Positions 52,233 through 60,702 of a DNA stretch of 64,000 bases are shown piece after piece. A program made the position numbers and the translations under genes. Within the stretch, counting starts at the first letter, position 1; each line of letters opens with the position of its first letter. The DNA is from Geodermatophilus sabuli. GTDB lineage: Bacteria; Actinomycetota; Actinomycetes; Mycobacteriales; Geodermatophilaceae. Below the pieces are notes generated by a model, which was not told where the DNA came from, searched no databases, and worked only from the letters and a program-made list of their open reading frames with translations. The DNA is taken from positions 98,725-162,724 of the forward strand of contig NZ_JAAGWF010000004.1 in assembly GCF_010686765.1 (NCBI RefSeq), in the 5' to 3' direction.

Positions 52233-53344
52233 CAGGCGTCGTCCCCTTCGGTGACCTGGGTGCGGAGCAGGCTGAGCTTCTCGAACACCGGGGCGTCGGA
52301 GAAGGTGAACAGGTCCAGACCGTCCTCGGCCTGCAGGCTGAACTCGGTCCAGGCGGGCACCGCGACCACGTCGCCGTGCCCGAGGGTGCGGACCTCGCCG
52401 TCCATCGTCACGGTGCCGCCGCCGGTGAAGACCTGCCACACCGACGACGCCGACGTCCGGCTGCGACGGGTCCGGGTGCCCGCGGTCAGGCGGTGCATCT
52501 CGGTGCGCATGGTGGTGAGGGCGTCCCCGCCGGTGGTGGGGTTGCTGAACCGGATCGCGGCGTGCCCGGGCTCGACCAGCGTGCCCTCGACGCCCTCGGC
52601 GGCCAGCTCCAGCTGCGCGGTGAGCGCCGCGTCGGTGTGCACCCAGCGGTAGGCCATGAGCGGCGACTGCGGGCGGGCGCCGACGGCGGCCACCGGGGTC
52701 AGGCCCGGGCCGCCCCACAGCCGCTCGGAGTTCGACCGGTCGGGGGTGCGCTTGTCGCGGACCTCGTCGGGACCGAACTCGAAGAAGCCCTGGTCGACGG
52801 CGGCGACCAGCGGCACGTCCAGCCCGTCGAGCCAGGCCATCGGGGTGTCCGACACGTTCTGGTGGCCGTGGAAGTGCCAGCCCGGCGTGAGCAGCAGGTC
52901 GCCGCGGCGCATCGCGACCGGGTCGCCGTCGACGACGGTCCACACCCCCTCGCCCTCCAGGACGAAGCGGAAGGCCGACTGCGAGTGCCGGTGCTCGGGG
53001 GCGTCCTCCCGCGGGTTGAGGTACTGGATCGCCGCCCACAGCGTGGGCGTGGCGTAGGGGTCGCCGGGCAGCCCGGGGTTGCCCAGCCCGATGGCCCGCC
53101 GCTCGCCGCCGCGGCCCACCGGGACGAGGTCGCCGCTGCGGGCGGCCAGCGCGTAGAGGTCGTCCCACCGCCACAGGTGCGGCACCGCCTTCGGCTGCGG
53201 GTGTGGCGGCATGAGGCCCTCGCGGGTGCGCCACAGCGGGGTCATGCCCACCGCCTCGAAGTCCCGGTAGAGGTCGGCCAGCCGGGCCTGGTGCTCCGGG
53301 CTGTCGAAGTCGACGGTGGTCGGGCGGTTCTCCAGGGCGGTCAT
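52232..53344 (-). CDS. Gentisate 1,2-dioxygenase (bicupin)
   Basis: A 370-residue two-cupin ring-cleavage dioxygenase. N-terminal iron site APEHRHSQSAFRFVLEGEG plus TPGWHFHGHQN; C-terminal cupin MHRLTAGTRTRRSRTSASSVWQVF. RDFEAVGMTPLWR and PLMAYRW are typical of gentisate and 1-hydroxy-2-naphthoate dioxygenases. Opens gentisate to maleylpyruvate. ATG at 53344. First gene of a three-gene operon divergent from an IclR regulator. Confidence 0.92.
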   Translation of the reverse strand: MTALENRPTTVDFDSPEHQARLADLYRDFEAVGMTPLWRTREGLMPPHPQPKAVPHLWRWDDLYALAARSGDLVPVGRGGERRAIGLGNPGLPGDPYATPTLWAAIQYLNPREDAPEHRHSQSAFRFVLEGEGVWTVVDGDPVAMRRGDLLLTPGWHFHGHQNVSDTPMAWLDGLDVPLVAAVDQGFFEFGPDEVRDKRTPDRSNSERLWGGPGLTPVAAVGARPQSPLMAYRWVHTDAALTAQLELAAEGVEGTLVEPGHAAIRFSNPTTGGDALTTMRTEMHRLTAGTRTRRSRTSASSVWQVFTGGGTVTMDGEVRTLGHGDVVAVPAWTEFSLQAEDGLDLFTFSDAPVFEKLSLLRTQVTEGDDA

Positions 53345-53649
53345 CGCACTCGCTCCCTCGCGGCCGCGGACGCCGACGGCCGCGGAGGAGGAGTTCCCGG
53401 CGGCGTCGACGAGGACATCTGCGACGCTAGGTGACCGTTCGTCAGGGCACGACGGCTGAGTTCTCGGGTTCTGCACACCGGAACCGGTTCTCCCGTTCAC
53501 TGCGGAATTCCCCGTGGGAGGGCGTCGCGAGACCCCCCGCCTCGACGTTGAAGAGCTGTGGTAGACAGCGCCGTCATCGTCGTCGTGGGGCGCACGCGAG
53601 GGCAGCCGCTATTCCGCTATGCGAACCACGGGCCCGCTATGATTCCGTC
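53345..53649. promoter_or_regulatory. Divergent control region between gentisate operon and IclR
   Basis: Contains GAACCGGTTC at 53481-53490, GGAATTCC at 53504-53511, and two ATTCCG/CGCTATG elements at 53611-53646 close to the IclR start. These AT-containing motifs stand out; the same GGAATTCC and CCGCTATG words recur at 58990-59003. Confidence 0.65.
53504..53511. promoter_or_regulatory. GGAATTCC palindrome, site 1
   Basis: Perfect 8-bp palindrome within GCGGAATTCCCC, 160 bp upstream of the dioxygenase start and 139 bp before the IclR start. Candidate IclR-operator core. Confidence 0.5.
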
Positions 53650-54453
53650 ATGTTGAACGATGCTGCCGCGGCACAGCTCGTGGGTTCCGCAGAGAACCCT
53701 GGCCTGACGTCGGTGGACAACGCGCTGTGGTTGCTGCAGCTGATCGGCGAACGCCAGGCCCTCCGGGTCGCCGAGGCCGCCGACCTGCTCGGCGTCGCTC
53801 GTTCCACGGCCCACCGCCTGCTCAGTGCGCTGCGCCGCCGTGACTTCGTGATGCAGGACCGGCCGAACGGCGCCTATCGTCCTGGCCCCGCACTCAACGC
53901 GATCGGTGTGGCCGCGATCAGCCGCATCGACATCCGTCGGGTGGCCCGCCCGGTGCTGGAGGAGCTGCAGGAGCAGACCCAGGAGACGGCGAGCCTGGCG
54001 GTGCTCGAGGGAGCCACCGTCCGCTTCGTGGACTGCGTGGAGAGCCTCCGCTCGGTGCGCGTGGGCAATCGCACGGGGATCGTGCGGCCGGCTCACGCCT
54101 CCGCCGTCGGCAAGGCGATCCTGGCCCAGCTCCCGGCCACCGAGGTCGAGCGCCGCTACCCGGAGGAGGACCTGCCGCAGCACACCCCCGCGTCCCTGAC
54201 CGACCGCGGCACGCTGCTGGCAGACCTGCGAGAGGTCCGTGTGCAGGGATATGCCCTCAACTGGGAGGAGAGCGCTGACGGCGTCTCGGCCGTCGCCGTC
54301 GCCCTGCGCGACAGCGCGGGGACGCCCATCGCGGCGATCGGCATTGCGGCGCCGATCAGCCGGACCGGAGGCGTGACGGGCCTGCGGGCACTCGCCCCGG
54401 CCGTCACCGCGGCCGCCCAGCGGGTGCAGGACCGCCTGCGCAGCACCACCTGA
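53650..54453 (+). CDS. IclR-family regulator (copy 2)
   Basis: A 267-residue regulator: HTH QALRVAEAADLLGVARSTAHRLLSAL (about 35-65), effector domain with RFVDCVESLRSVRVGNRTG, RPAHASAVGKAIL and GVSAVAVALRDSAGTP. It lies between the gentisate operon and the second aromatic operon and probably controls one or both. ATG at 53650. Confidence 0.93.
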   Translation: MLNDAAAAQLVGSAENPGLTSVDNALWLLQLIGERQALRVAEAADLLGVARSTAHRLLSALRRRDFVMQDRPNGAYRPGPALNAIGVAAISRIDIRRVARPVLEELQEQTQETASLAVLEGATVRFVDCVESLRSVRVGNRTGIVRPAHASAVGKAILAQLPATEVERRYPEEDLPQHTPASLTDRGTLLADLREVRVQGYALNWEESADGVSAVAVALRDSAGTPIAAIGIAAPISRTGGVTGLRALAPAVTAAAQRVQDRLRSTT

Positions 54454-54719
54454 GCCCCCTGGCGCGGTGGTGGACCATCGCCGTGAGGATGTCGCCCCAC
54501 ACCGTGCAGGCCGTCCGGCCCCGTCGTCGAGGACGATGACCCCGCCGGGCGCGACGCCGTCCAGGTGGTCGCCGACGGTGCCGGCCGGGGACCCGAGAGG
54601 CCGGCCAGCGGGTGGCCGCTCTACGGGGTGTCGCTCCTGCTCATGGGGCCGCGGCCGCCGGGGCCGGGAACGGCGGCGGTCCTGCGTATGGGTGCCTCCT
54701 GCTCTCGTCGAGCTGCGGC
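54454..54719. other. Gap without a supportable gene
   Basis: 266 bp between the IclR and monooxygenase stops. On the minus strand a short stretch reads DHLDGVAPGGVIVLDDGAG, reminiscent of the end of a methyltransferase domain, but it has no start and no continuation, so it is at most a relic. Confidence 0.35.
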
Positions 54720-56624
54720 TCAGCGGCGCAACCGCGCCGCGGCCCGTCGGATGCGTTCCAGGTAGGGCTCGGCCGGGTCCCCCTCGGCCGCGGCCGAACC
54801 CCGCAGGAGGGCGGCGACCGCGGTGCGGAGTGCGGCCGTCGCATCCGCGGGCACCGCGCCGGTCCGCCAGCCGACCTTGCGGTCGGGACGGACCAGCACC
54901 GCTCCGGTGTCACCCACCTCGCGCACCGCCGTCCAGTCGCTGTCCTCGTCCGGCACGACCACGACCACGACCGGGAAGCCGGAGGATGTCGAGGCCGCCG
55001 CGGCGGCGTCCTGCCAGGCCACGGCGGCAGCAGGGCCGACGACCAGGGTCAGTGGGTCGGCCGCGACCAGATCGAGGGTGGACACCGGCCCGCCGTGGCC
55101 GGGGAGCCGCCGGAGCCAGACGTGCGGCAGGTGGTGGCCGGGACGCGTGGTCGGGACGTACTCGATCGGCGAGACGTCGATCGGCGAGGCGTGCCCCGGC
55201 GGCAGCGAGCCATCGGGGACCAGCGCCCCCGCCTCGTAGGAGTACCCCGCCTCGACACCCAGCTGGCTGTAGTCGTCGGCGTTCGCGGCCACGGCGTCGG
55301 CGACGCGAGCACGGCGCTCGTCGCCGACGGGGCCGTCGCTGACGAAGACGCCGATCTCCGCCCAGCCCTCGTCCTCGGTCATGCCGGGACCGAGGCCCAG
55401 GGCGGCGCCGATGGGCGCGTGCCGGCCGGCGTTCTCGAGCGCATGGGCGGTGTAGTAGGCCGCGATGGGCCGCCGCTCGGTCGCGTAGGTGTCGAGGAGT
55501 GCGTCCCCGGCCCAGCCGTGCAGCACGGCGGCGAGCTTCCAGGCCAGGTTGTGCACGTCCTGCACCGCGCAGTTGAGGCCGAGGCCGCCCGTGGGTGGAT
55601 GACGGTGCGCGGCGTCCCCCACCAGGAACGCAGACCCGACCCGGAACCGCCGGGCGACGACACCCTCGTACTGCCAGTGACTGACCGAGTTCAACGTCAT
55701 CGGATGGTCAGGGGCCAGCCCGAGCATCTCCCGCGCGCGCCCCAGGAGCGCCTCGTCATCCGGGGCGGGCGCATCATCGGGTCGGGGCGTCACGGCCACG
55801 AGCCACTCCGGCGACTCCCGGCCGTACCGGAGGGGACCGAGGGCCTGCAGCGCACCGACCGTGCGTCCCTGCCCGCTGGGCTGGATGAAGTGGGCGAGCA
55901 GTGCATCCGGCTCCGCCCACACCGAGAGGTCGGCGCTGACGTGGTAGCTGACCACGTCACGGATCGCCCTCGGGCCCTCCAGCTCCACCCCGAGCAGCGA
56001 GGAGCTGACCCGCCCGCCGTCGGCGGCCACGAGGTACCGGGCTCGTACGCGGCGGATGTCGCCAGTGTGCCGGTCGACGATGGTCGCCGTCACCCCGCCG
56101 GTGCCGTGCTGCTGCAGGGCGATCACCTCCTGGTGCGCCCGGATGCGCCCCGGGCAGCAGGCGTCGGCGTGCCCCCACAGCAGAGGGTCGAGCCGGATCT
56201 GCGGCAGGTTGGAGAACCGGCGGTGGCTGGCCCGGGCATAGCGCTCGGCGTCCGGGCCGCCTCCCCAGGCCGGCACCTCCCCCAGCTTGAGCCCGTGCAG
56301 CGGCGTGGGGCCGGTGACGGACGTGTACCAGACGACCTTCCGCCACCGGTCGTCGGCGGGCGCCAGGGCATAGACGTCGTCGGCGACGCCCATCTCCGCG
56401 AAGACCTCCATGGTGCGGACGTTGAGCAGGTGCGCCCGCGGGAAGCGCGACTCCGGGCCCCGCCGCTCGACCAGCAGCACCTCGATCCCGCGCTGGGCCA
56501 GCAGCACCGCCGCCGACAGCCCGGCCGGTCCGCCGCCCACGATGAGGACCGGCACCTCCTCCGGCCACTCCCCCGGCGCGAGTGGGGGCAGCAGTGCCGG
56601 CCGCACGATGGCCGCGTCCACCAT
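54720..56624 (-). CDS. FAD-dependent aromatic monooxygenase (PheA/TfdB/MhpA-like)
   Basis: A 634-residue flavoprotein hydroxylase. FAD-binding VLIVGGGPAGLSAAVLLAQRG (about 28-48), ARYLVAADGGRVSS (DG motif), and GSAFLVGDAAHRHPPTGGLGLN for the flavin ribityl. The C-terminal ~180 residues form the thioredoxin-like domain of phenol hydroxylases. Adds an OH ortho to a phenolic OH using NAD(P)H and O2. ATG at 56624, 29 bp after the dioxygenase stop. The substrate is inferred to be a phenolic acid. Confidence 0.92.
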   Translation of the reverse strand: MVDAAIVRPALLPPLAPGEWPEEVPVLIVGGGPAGLSAAVLLAQRGIEVLLVERRGPESRFPRAHLLNVRTMEVFAEMGVADDVYALAPADDRWRKVVWYTSVTGPTPLHGLKLGEVPAWGGGPDAERYARASHRRFSNLPQIRLDPLLWGHADACCPGRIRAHQEVIALQQHGTGGVTATIVDRHTGDIRRVRARYLVAADGGRVSSSLLGVELEGPRAIRDVVSYHVSADLSVWAEPDALLAHFIQPSGQGRTVGALQALGPLRYGRESPEWLVAVTPRPDDAPAPDDEALLGRAREMLGLAPDHPMTLNSVSHWQYEGVVARRFRVGSAFLVGDAAHRHPPTGGLGLNCAVQDVHNLAWKLAAVLHGWAGDALLDTYATERRPIAAYYTAHALENAGRHAPIGAALGLGPGMTEDEGWAEIGVFVSDGPVGDERRARVADAVAANADDYSQLGVEAGYSYEAGALVPDGSLPPGHASPIDVSPIEYVPTTRPGHHLPHVWLRRLPGHGGPVSTLDLVAADPLTLVVGPAAAVAWQDAAAAASTSSGFPVVVVVVPDEDSDWTAVREVGDTGAVLVRPDRKVGWRTGAVPADATAALRTAVAALLRGSAAAEGDPAEPYLERIRRAAARLRR

Positions 56625-56653
56625 GGCCGTCCCCCTCGTCCCCGCCCCGGGGC

Positions 56654-57691
56654 TCAGCGCTCCTGCCCGGGCTCGGCGTCCTGCCAGGCCACGAAGCCCA
56701 TGCCGCAGCCGGTACCGGCCTCGGACCGGTAGCAGGGCTGGTACTCCACGACCCGCGCGCGCAGTGGCGACTCGGCCAGAGCGCCGGCCACGACGGTCCA
56801 GTTGCGCAGCTCCGAGGTGCCCGAGCGGAGCACCTCGTCGGGCAGGCCGGCGAGGAAGTCCGCGTCCTTGGTGACCAGCGCCTGGAGGAACTGCCGATCG
56901 AGGTCCTCGTCGATGACGAAGTGGCTCAGTCCACCCGAGGCGACCAGGCCCACCCGCAGCGCTCCGGGAAAGCTGCGGATCGCCGCCCCCAGGGCGACGC
57001 CGAAGTCGTAGCAACGCCGGGCACTCGGGGGATTGGGCTCCCAGAACGTGTTGACGAAGACCGGCACGACGGCCGGGATGTCGGCTCCGCCGCCGAGGAC
57101 CTGCTGGAGCACGAAGCCCCAGCCGTGCGGGATGCCGTGGTCGCGGTACTTCCCGGCCGGGAGCTCTCGCGACGCGCCGGGGTCGAATCCGGCCCGGCTG
57201 GTCTGCTTGATCAGGTGCAGCGCCAGCTCCCCGTGGCAGCGCCGCGTGGTGCTCTCCCGGGGCACGTTGGCCACCTCGGCGATCGCGAGACCCGGGGGCA
57301 TGGCGTCGAGGTCCTCCTGGGTGAAGGGCTCGTGCGCGACGGTGTCGCCCCAGTAGACGGCGAACTGCGGGAGGAGCTCGTCGGTGAAGGTCTCCTTGTG
57401 GTCGCTGCTGACCACGACGAGGACGTCGAGGCCCGCGTCGCGGGTGATCCGCCCCAGCTCGTCGATGGCCGCCCGGCTGGCCGTGTGCCGCTTCTGCCAC
57501 AGCTCGGGGTCGCACTCCGCGGCGAACGCTGCGCCGCGCAGGTCCCGCAGCTGCTCGAAGTCGTAGTCCTCCCCGCGGTACGCCAGAGCCGGGTTGCGAT
57601 GGTCGGCCCGCGCCCGCTGACCCCACTCCTCCGGCGGTGTGCTGAGCTGGGGCGCGTGTGAGGTGCCGATGCCGAGTCGGATCTCTGCCAT
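56654..57691 (-). CDS. LigB-type (class III) extradiol ring-cleavage dioxygenase
   Basis: A 345-residue Fe(II) dioxygenase: GIGTSHAPQL supplies the first His, VVVSSDHKETF the second region, PVFVNTFWEPNPP and GLVASGGLSHFV the rest of the active site. No separate LigA-like small subunit gene is present. Cleaves a catechol next to one hydroxyl. Length fits the protocatechuate/methylgallate dioxygenase group. Middle gene of the operon with the monooxygenase and the hydratase-like gene. Confidence 0.9.
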   Translation of the reverse strand: MAEIRLGIGTSHAPQLSTPPEEWGQRARADHRNPALAYRGEDYDFEQLRDLRGAAFAAECDPELWQKRHTASRAAIDELGRITRDAGLDVLVVVSSDHKETFTDELLPQFAVYWGDTVAHEPFTQEDLDAMPPGLAIAEVANVPRESTTRRCHGELALHLIKQTSRAGFDPGASRELPAGKYRDHGIPHGWGFVLQQVLGGGADIPAVVPVFVNTFWEPNPPSARRCYDFGVALGAAIRSFPGALRVGLVASGGLSHFVIDEDLDRQFLQALVTKDADFLAGLPDEVLRSGTSELRNWTVVAGALAESPLRARVVEYQPCYRSEAGTGCGMGFVAWQDAEPGQER

Positions 57692-57727
57692 GGGGATGCC
57701 CTTCTCGTCAGCGCAGGGGGACCGGGG

Positions 57728-58726
57728 CTAGATGCGGAACAGCTCGCGCGCGTTGGTCTCGAACAGCTGCTTGCGCTGGCCGTCGTCGAGCCAGTCGATG
57801 TCGTCGATCAGCAGGTGGATGTCGTCGATCCAGCGGCCGGTCTCCGGGTCCTTCATCGAGCCGGTGCCCGGCTTCTCGGTGCCGAAGAGGCAGCGGTCCA
57901 CACCGACGGCCCGGAGCAGCAGCTCGATCGAGTCCTGGCTGTAGAGGCAGGTGTCGTAGTACAGCTTGCGCAGCTGTTCGCGGAACGTCGTCCCCTGGCG
58001 CAAGGCCCCCGGCAGGAAGCGGCCGCGCTGGTAGGGGATCGCGCCGCCTCCGTGGGAGACGACGATCTTCAGGTCGGGGAAGTCGGTGAGGACCTGCGAC
58101 TGCACCAGCGCCGCCACCGCGAGGGTCTCCTCCTGGATGAAGTGCAGCGAGTAGCTCTCCCGCGCCGGCGGGCGGCAGCCGGCGGAGTGGATCAGCGCCG
58201 GGACGTCCAGTTCGCAGAGGACCTCCCACACCGGGTACCAGAAACGGTCACCGAGCGCCGGCGGCTGGGCGCTGCCCTCGTACGGGTCCGGGTTGAACAG
58301 CGCGCCGACGAAGCCGTGTTCCTGGACGCAGCGGCGCAGCTCGGCAGTCCACTGCTGGGGGGTCAGCTCCATGCTCTGCGGCATCCCGGCGAGCCCGCGG
58401 AACCGCTCGGGCTCCAGCCGGCAGGTGCGCGCGATGACGTCGTTGGTCTCCTCGACGTACCACTGGACGAGCTTGCCCTGCTCGCTGTGCATCATCTGGT
58501 ACGGCCGCGGCGAGATGATCTGGATGTCCACGCCCGCCTCGTCGAGGTGGGCCATGTGGGAGGAGCCGCCGAAGCTCTTGCTGGGCTCGGTCAGCGCGGC
58601 GCGCAGCGTGTCGTCCGTGACACCAGCAGATCCGCGGCCGTGCGCGCCGCGGTGGGCGAGGAGGTTGGCCTTGTAGGCGTACAGCGACTCGGGAGCGCTG
58701 ACGTGTCCGTGGACGTCGATCTTCAT
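57728..58726 (-). CDS. Amidohydrolase-2 family, LigJ-like (4-oxalomesaconate hydratase type)
   Basis: A 332-residue metal-dependent TIM barrel. Opens MKIDVHGH (HxH), then HGFVGALFNPDP, DRFWYPVWEVLCELDVPALIH, VVSHGGGAIPYQRGRF and YYDTCLYSQDSIELL. From memory these blocks follow LigJ, the 4-oxalomesaconate hydratase of protocatechuate 4,5-cleavage and gallate degradation, closely. It would hydrate the ring-opened product made by the dioxygenase. ATG at 58726, first gene of the operon. Confidence 0.82.
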   Translation of the reverse strand: MKIDVHGHVSAPESLYAYKANLLAHRGAHGRGSAGVTDDTLRAALTEPSKSFGGSSHMAHLDEAGVDIQIISPRPYQMMHSEQGKLVQWYVEETNDVIARTCRLEPERFRGLAGMPQSMELTPQQWTAELRRCVQEHGFVGALFNPDPYEGSAQPPALGDRFWYPVWEVLCELDVPALIHSAGCRPPARESYSLHFIQEETLAVAALVQSQVLTDFPDLKIVVSHGGGAIPYQRGRFLPGALRQGTTFREQLRKLYYDTCLYSQDSIELLLRAVGVDRCLFGTEKPGTGSMKDPETGRWIDDIHLLIDDIDWLDDGQRKQLFETNARELFRI

Positions 58727-58857
58727 GGGTTCTCCTCGAGAGCGGTGGACCGGCCGGCGCGCGCACCCCCGGAGGGCCGCTCGGGGCGCACACTCGTCGC
58801 CCTCCCCCGGCGTGCGACTCGACCGTGTCCGGTCGCGGCGCCGTCCTCGGGCTCCTG

Positions 58858-58899
58858 GTGGACTCGTCGCAGTGGACTCGTCGCAGTGGACTCGTCGCT
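58858..58899 (+). repeat. Three tandem copies of a 14-bp unit
   Basis: GTGGACTCGTCGCA at 58858-58871, 58872-58885 and 58886-58899 (last base T). Non-coding, in the divergent gap upstream of the LigJ-like gene. Copy number may vary between strains. Confidence 0.85.
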
Positions 58900-58989
58900 C
58901 AGGGCCGCTCGCGCCGGGCCGACGTGCGCCGCGGTCCTGTGACGCGGAACACTAGTGCAGCGTTCGGCGGAGAGGACAAGAGTCATGGG

Positions 58990-58997
58990 GGAATTCC
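58990..58997. promoter_or_regulatory. GGAATTCC palindrome, site 2
   Basis: Part of GGAATTCCGCTATG (58990-59003); the GCTATG extension also occurs beside ATTCCG at about 53611-53621 in the IclR promoter, strengthening the case for a shared binding site. Confidence 0.55.
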
Positions 58998-59063
58998 GCT
59001 ATGTGCACGGCCGTACCCGGGAAGCGGGCGCCGGGCGGCGGCGCCGGTCCGGTTCGCCATCGA

Positions 59064-59071
59064 GGAATTCC
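59064..59071. promoter_or_regulatory. GGAATTCC palindrome, site 3
   Basis: Within GAGGAATTCCGGGG, 74 bp (seven helical turns) from site 2 start to start, so two repressor dimers could bind one face of the DNA. Confidence 0.5.
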
Positions 59072-59255
59072 GGGGCCATCCATTGCGTGACGGCGGACAC
59101 AGGGCGGTAGTTTGCCGCGTTGTGGTCGGCCGTCCCCGGCCCCGGCAGCCGGCACCGCCCCTGGCGACCCAGTTCCGGTCGCCGCGCGCGGCGACCGGGT
59201 CCCCGGCGGGAACGACGGTGCCCGACCGGTCCGCTGCAGATGCCCGGAGGTGCTG

Positions 59256-60488
59256 ATGACCGCGCTGTCCCCGCTCGTCGAACTCGACCCGGACGCCGTG
59301 CGCGACCCAGCCGGGGTCTACGAGCAACTCCGGGAGCGGGGTGTCCACCACGCCCCGGAGATCGACGCCTTCGTCGTCGCCCGACACGACGACGTCGTCC
59401 GGGTCCTCCGCGACGGGCGCACCTTCTCCTCCCGGAACACCGTCGGCCGCGTCCTACCGCCCGCCGACCCGTCGAACCCCAGACCCCCGCTGTCCCCGCT
59501 GCTGCTGCTCTCCGACGACCCCGAGCACGCCCAGCGGCGGTCCATCGTCAACAGGGCCTTCACGCCCTCGAAGATCGCCGCGTGGGAGCCGCAGATCCGG
59601 CAGGTGGCCGAGGAGCACGTCGACCGCCTCGGTGACCTCGGCGAGGTCGACCTGGTCCGCGACCTCGCCGCGCTCCTGCCCATCCGCGTGGTCAGTCTGG
59701 TGCTCGGCGTGCCGCTCCGGGACGTCACGAGGTTCCGCGAGTGGTCCGAGGAGATCACCGCGTCGGTCGGCAACCACGGCGGGGACCCGGTCCGCCGCGA
59801 GCAGGTGCAGGACGCCTTCTCGAGCTACATCAGCCTGCTGCTCGACCAGTGGGACGGCACCGTCGACGCCCGCGTGCTCTCCCAGATCGCCGCGGCCGAG
59901 CGCGCCGGCGAACTCACCCGCACCCAGTGCGTGAGCTTCGTCGCGGAGCTGCTGGTCGCCGGCAACATCACGACGACCCACCACATCGCCAGCAGCATCG
60001 CCCTGCTCGGCAGCACGCCCGGGCTGCTGGACCGGCTGCGCTCCGACCCGAGGCTGGTGCAGCCATTCGTCGAGGAGTCCCTGCGGCTGGAAGCGCCGAT
60101 CCAGGGTTTCTACCGCTTGGCGATGGCCGACGCCGAGATCGGTGGCGTGCCGATCCCCGAGGGCTCGCGGGTGTTCGTGCTGTACGGCTCGGCCAACCGC
60201 GATCCGCAGGTCTGGGAGGACTGCCCCCACCTGCGCCTGGACCGGCCCAACGCCGCCGCCCACCTCGCCTTCGGCAAGGGGGCGCACGCCTGCATCGGGT
60301 CGTCGCTGGCGCGCCTGGAGGGGCGCGTCGTCGTCGAGGTGCTGCTCGACCGGTTGGAGACCCTCGAGCTCCTCGCCGTCCCTGCGGACCTGCCCTACCT
60401 CGCGAGCTTCGTCAACCACGGGCCGGTCAGCCTGCCCGCGAGGGTCAGGCTGCGGGGGTCCGTCCCGGCGCAGGAGGTCGGCTCGTGA
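59256..60488 (+). CDS. Cytochrome P450
   Basis: A 410-residue soluble bacterial P450. ExxR pair Glu274-Arg277 (EESLRLEAP), heme-binding FGKGAHACIG with Cys346 as the thiolate. The I-helix oxygen-activation motif reads AGNITT where AGxDTT/AGxETT is usual: the acidic residue is replaced by Ile. Its ferredoxin gene overlaps by 4 bp. Probably oxidises or O-demethylates an aromatic substrate feeding the neighbouring operons (inference). ATG with CGGAGG five bases upstream. Confidence 0.95.
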   Translation: MTALSPLVELDPDAVRDPAGVYEQLRERGVHHAPEIDAFVVARHDDVVRVLRDGRTFSSRNTVGRVLPPADPSNPRPPLSPLLLLSDDPEHAQRRSIVNRAFTPSKIAAWEPQIRQVAEEHVDRLGDLGEVDLVRDLAALLPIRVVSLVLGVPLRDVTRFREWSEEITASVGNHGGDPVRREQVQDAFSSYISLLLDQWDGTVDARVLSQIAAAERAGELTRTQCVSFVAELLVAGNITTTHHIASSIALLGSTPGLLDRLRSDPRLVQPFVEESLRLEAPIQGFYRLAMADAEIGGVPIPEGSRVFVLYGSANRDPQVWEDCPHLRLDRPNAAAHLAFGKGAHACIGSSLARLEGRVVVEVLLDRLETLELLAVPADLPYLASFVNHGPVSLPARVRLRGSVPAQEVGS

Positions 60489-60685
60489 CCGTCCGGATCG
60501 TCGTGGACTTCGACGTCTGCGAGCAGCACGGCCAGTGCGTGGAGGCTGCACCCGCCATCTTCCGGTTCGACGACGAGGGCCAGCTGCAGCACCCCTCCGA
60601 GGTCGGCGACGAGTCGGCCGCCGACGCCGAGGACGCGCAGTTCCTCTGCCCCACCCAGGCGATCATGGTCACTCGGGAGCCCTGA
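60485..60685 (+). CDS. [3Fe-4S] ferredoxin partner of the P450
   Basis: A 66-residue ferredoxin: DVCEQHGQCVEAAPAIF and LCPTQAI give the C-x2-H-x2-C ... C-P pattern, with His in place of the second cluster Cys, as in P450-partner [3Fe-4S] ferredoxins. GTG overlaps the P450 stop (GTGA). Electrons would come from a ferredoxin reductase; the adjacent reductase gene is broken. Confidence 0.95.
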   Translation: MTVRIVVDFDVCEQHGQCVEAAPAIFRFDDEGQLQHPSEVGDESAADAEDAQFLCPTQAIMVTREP

Positions 60686-60702
60686 GCCCCGAGGCCTGAG
60701 CC

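Larger units (their letters stand above)
58900..59255. promoter_or_regulatory. Divergent control region, LigJ-like operon and P450
   Basis: Holds two GGAATTCC palindromes and locally AT-richer sequence (CACTAGTG at about 58951). No gene is supported. The P450 ribosome site CGGAGG is at 59244-59249. Confidence 0.55.

Noticed and set aside
54454..54719. A possible small gene or methyltransferase relic
   Set aside because: Only one short protein-like stretch is seen, without start, ribosome site or continuation.
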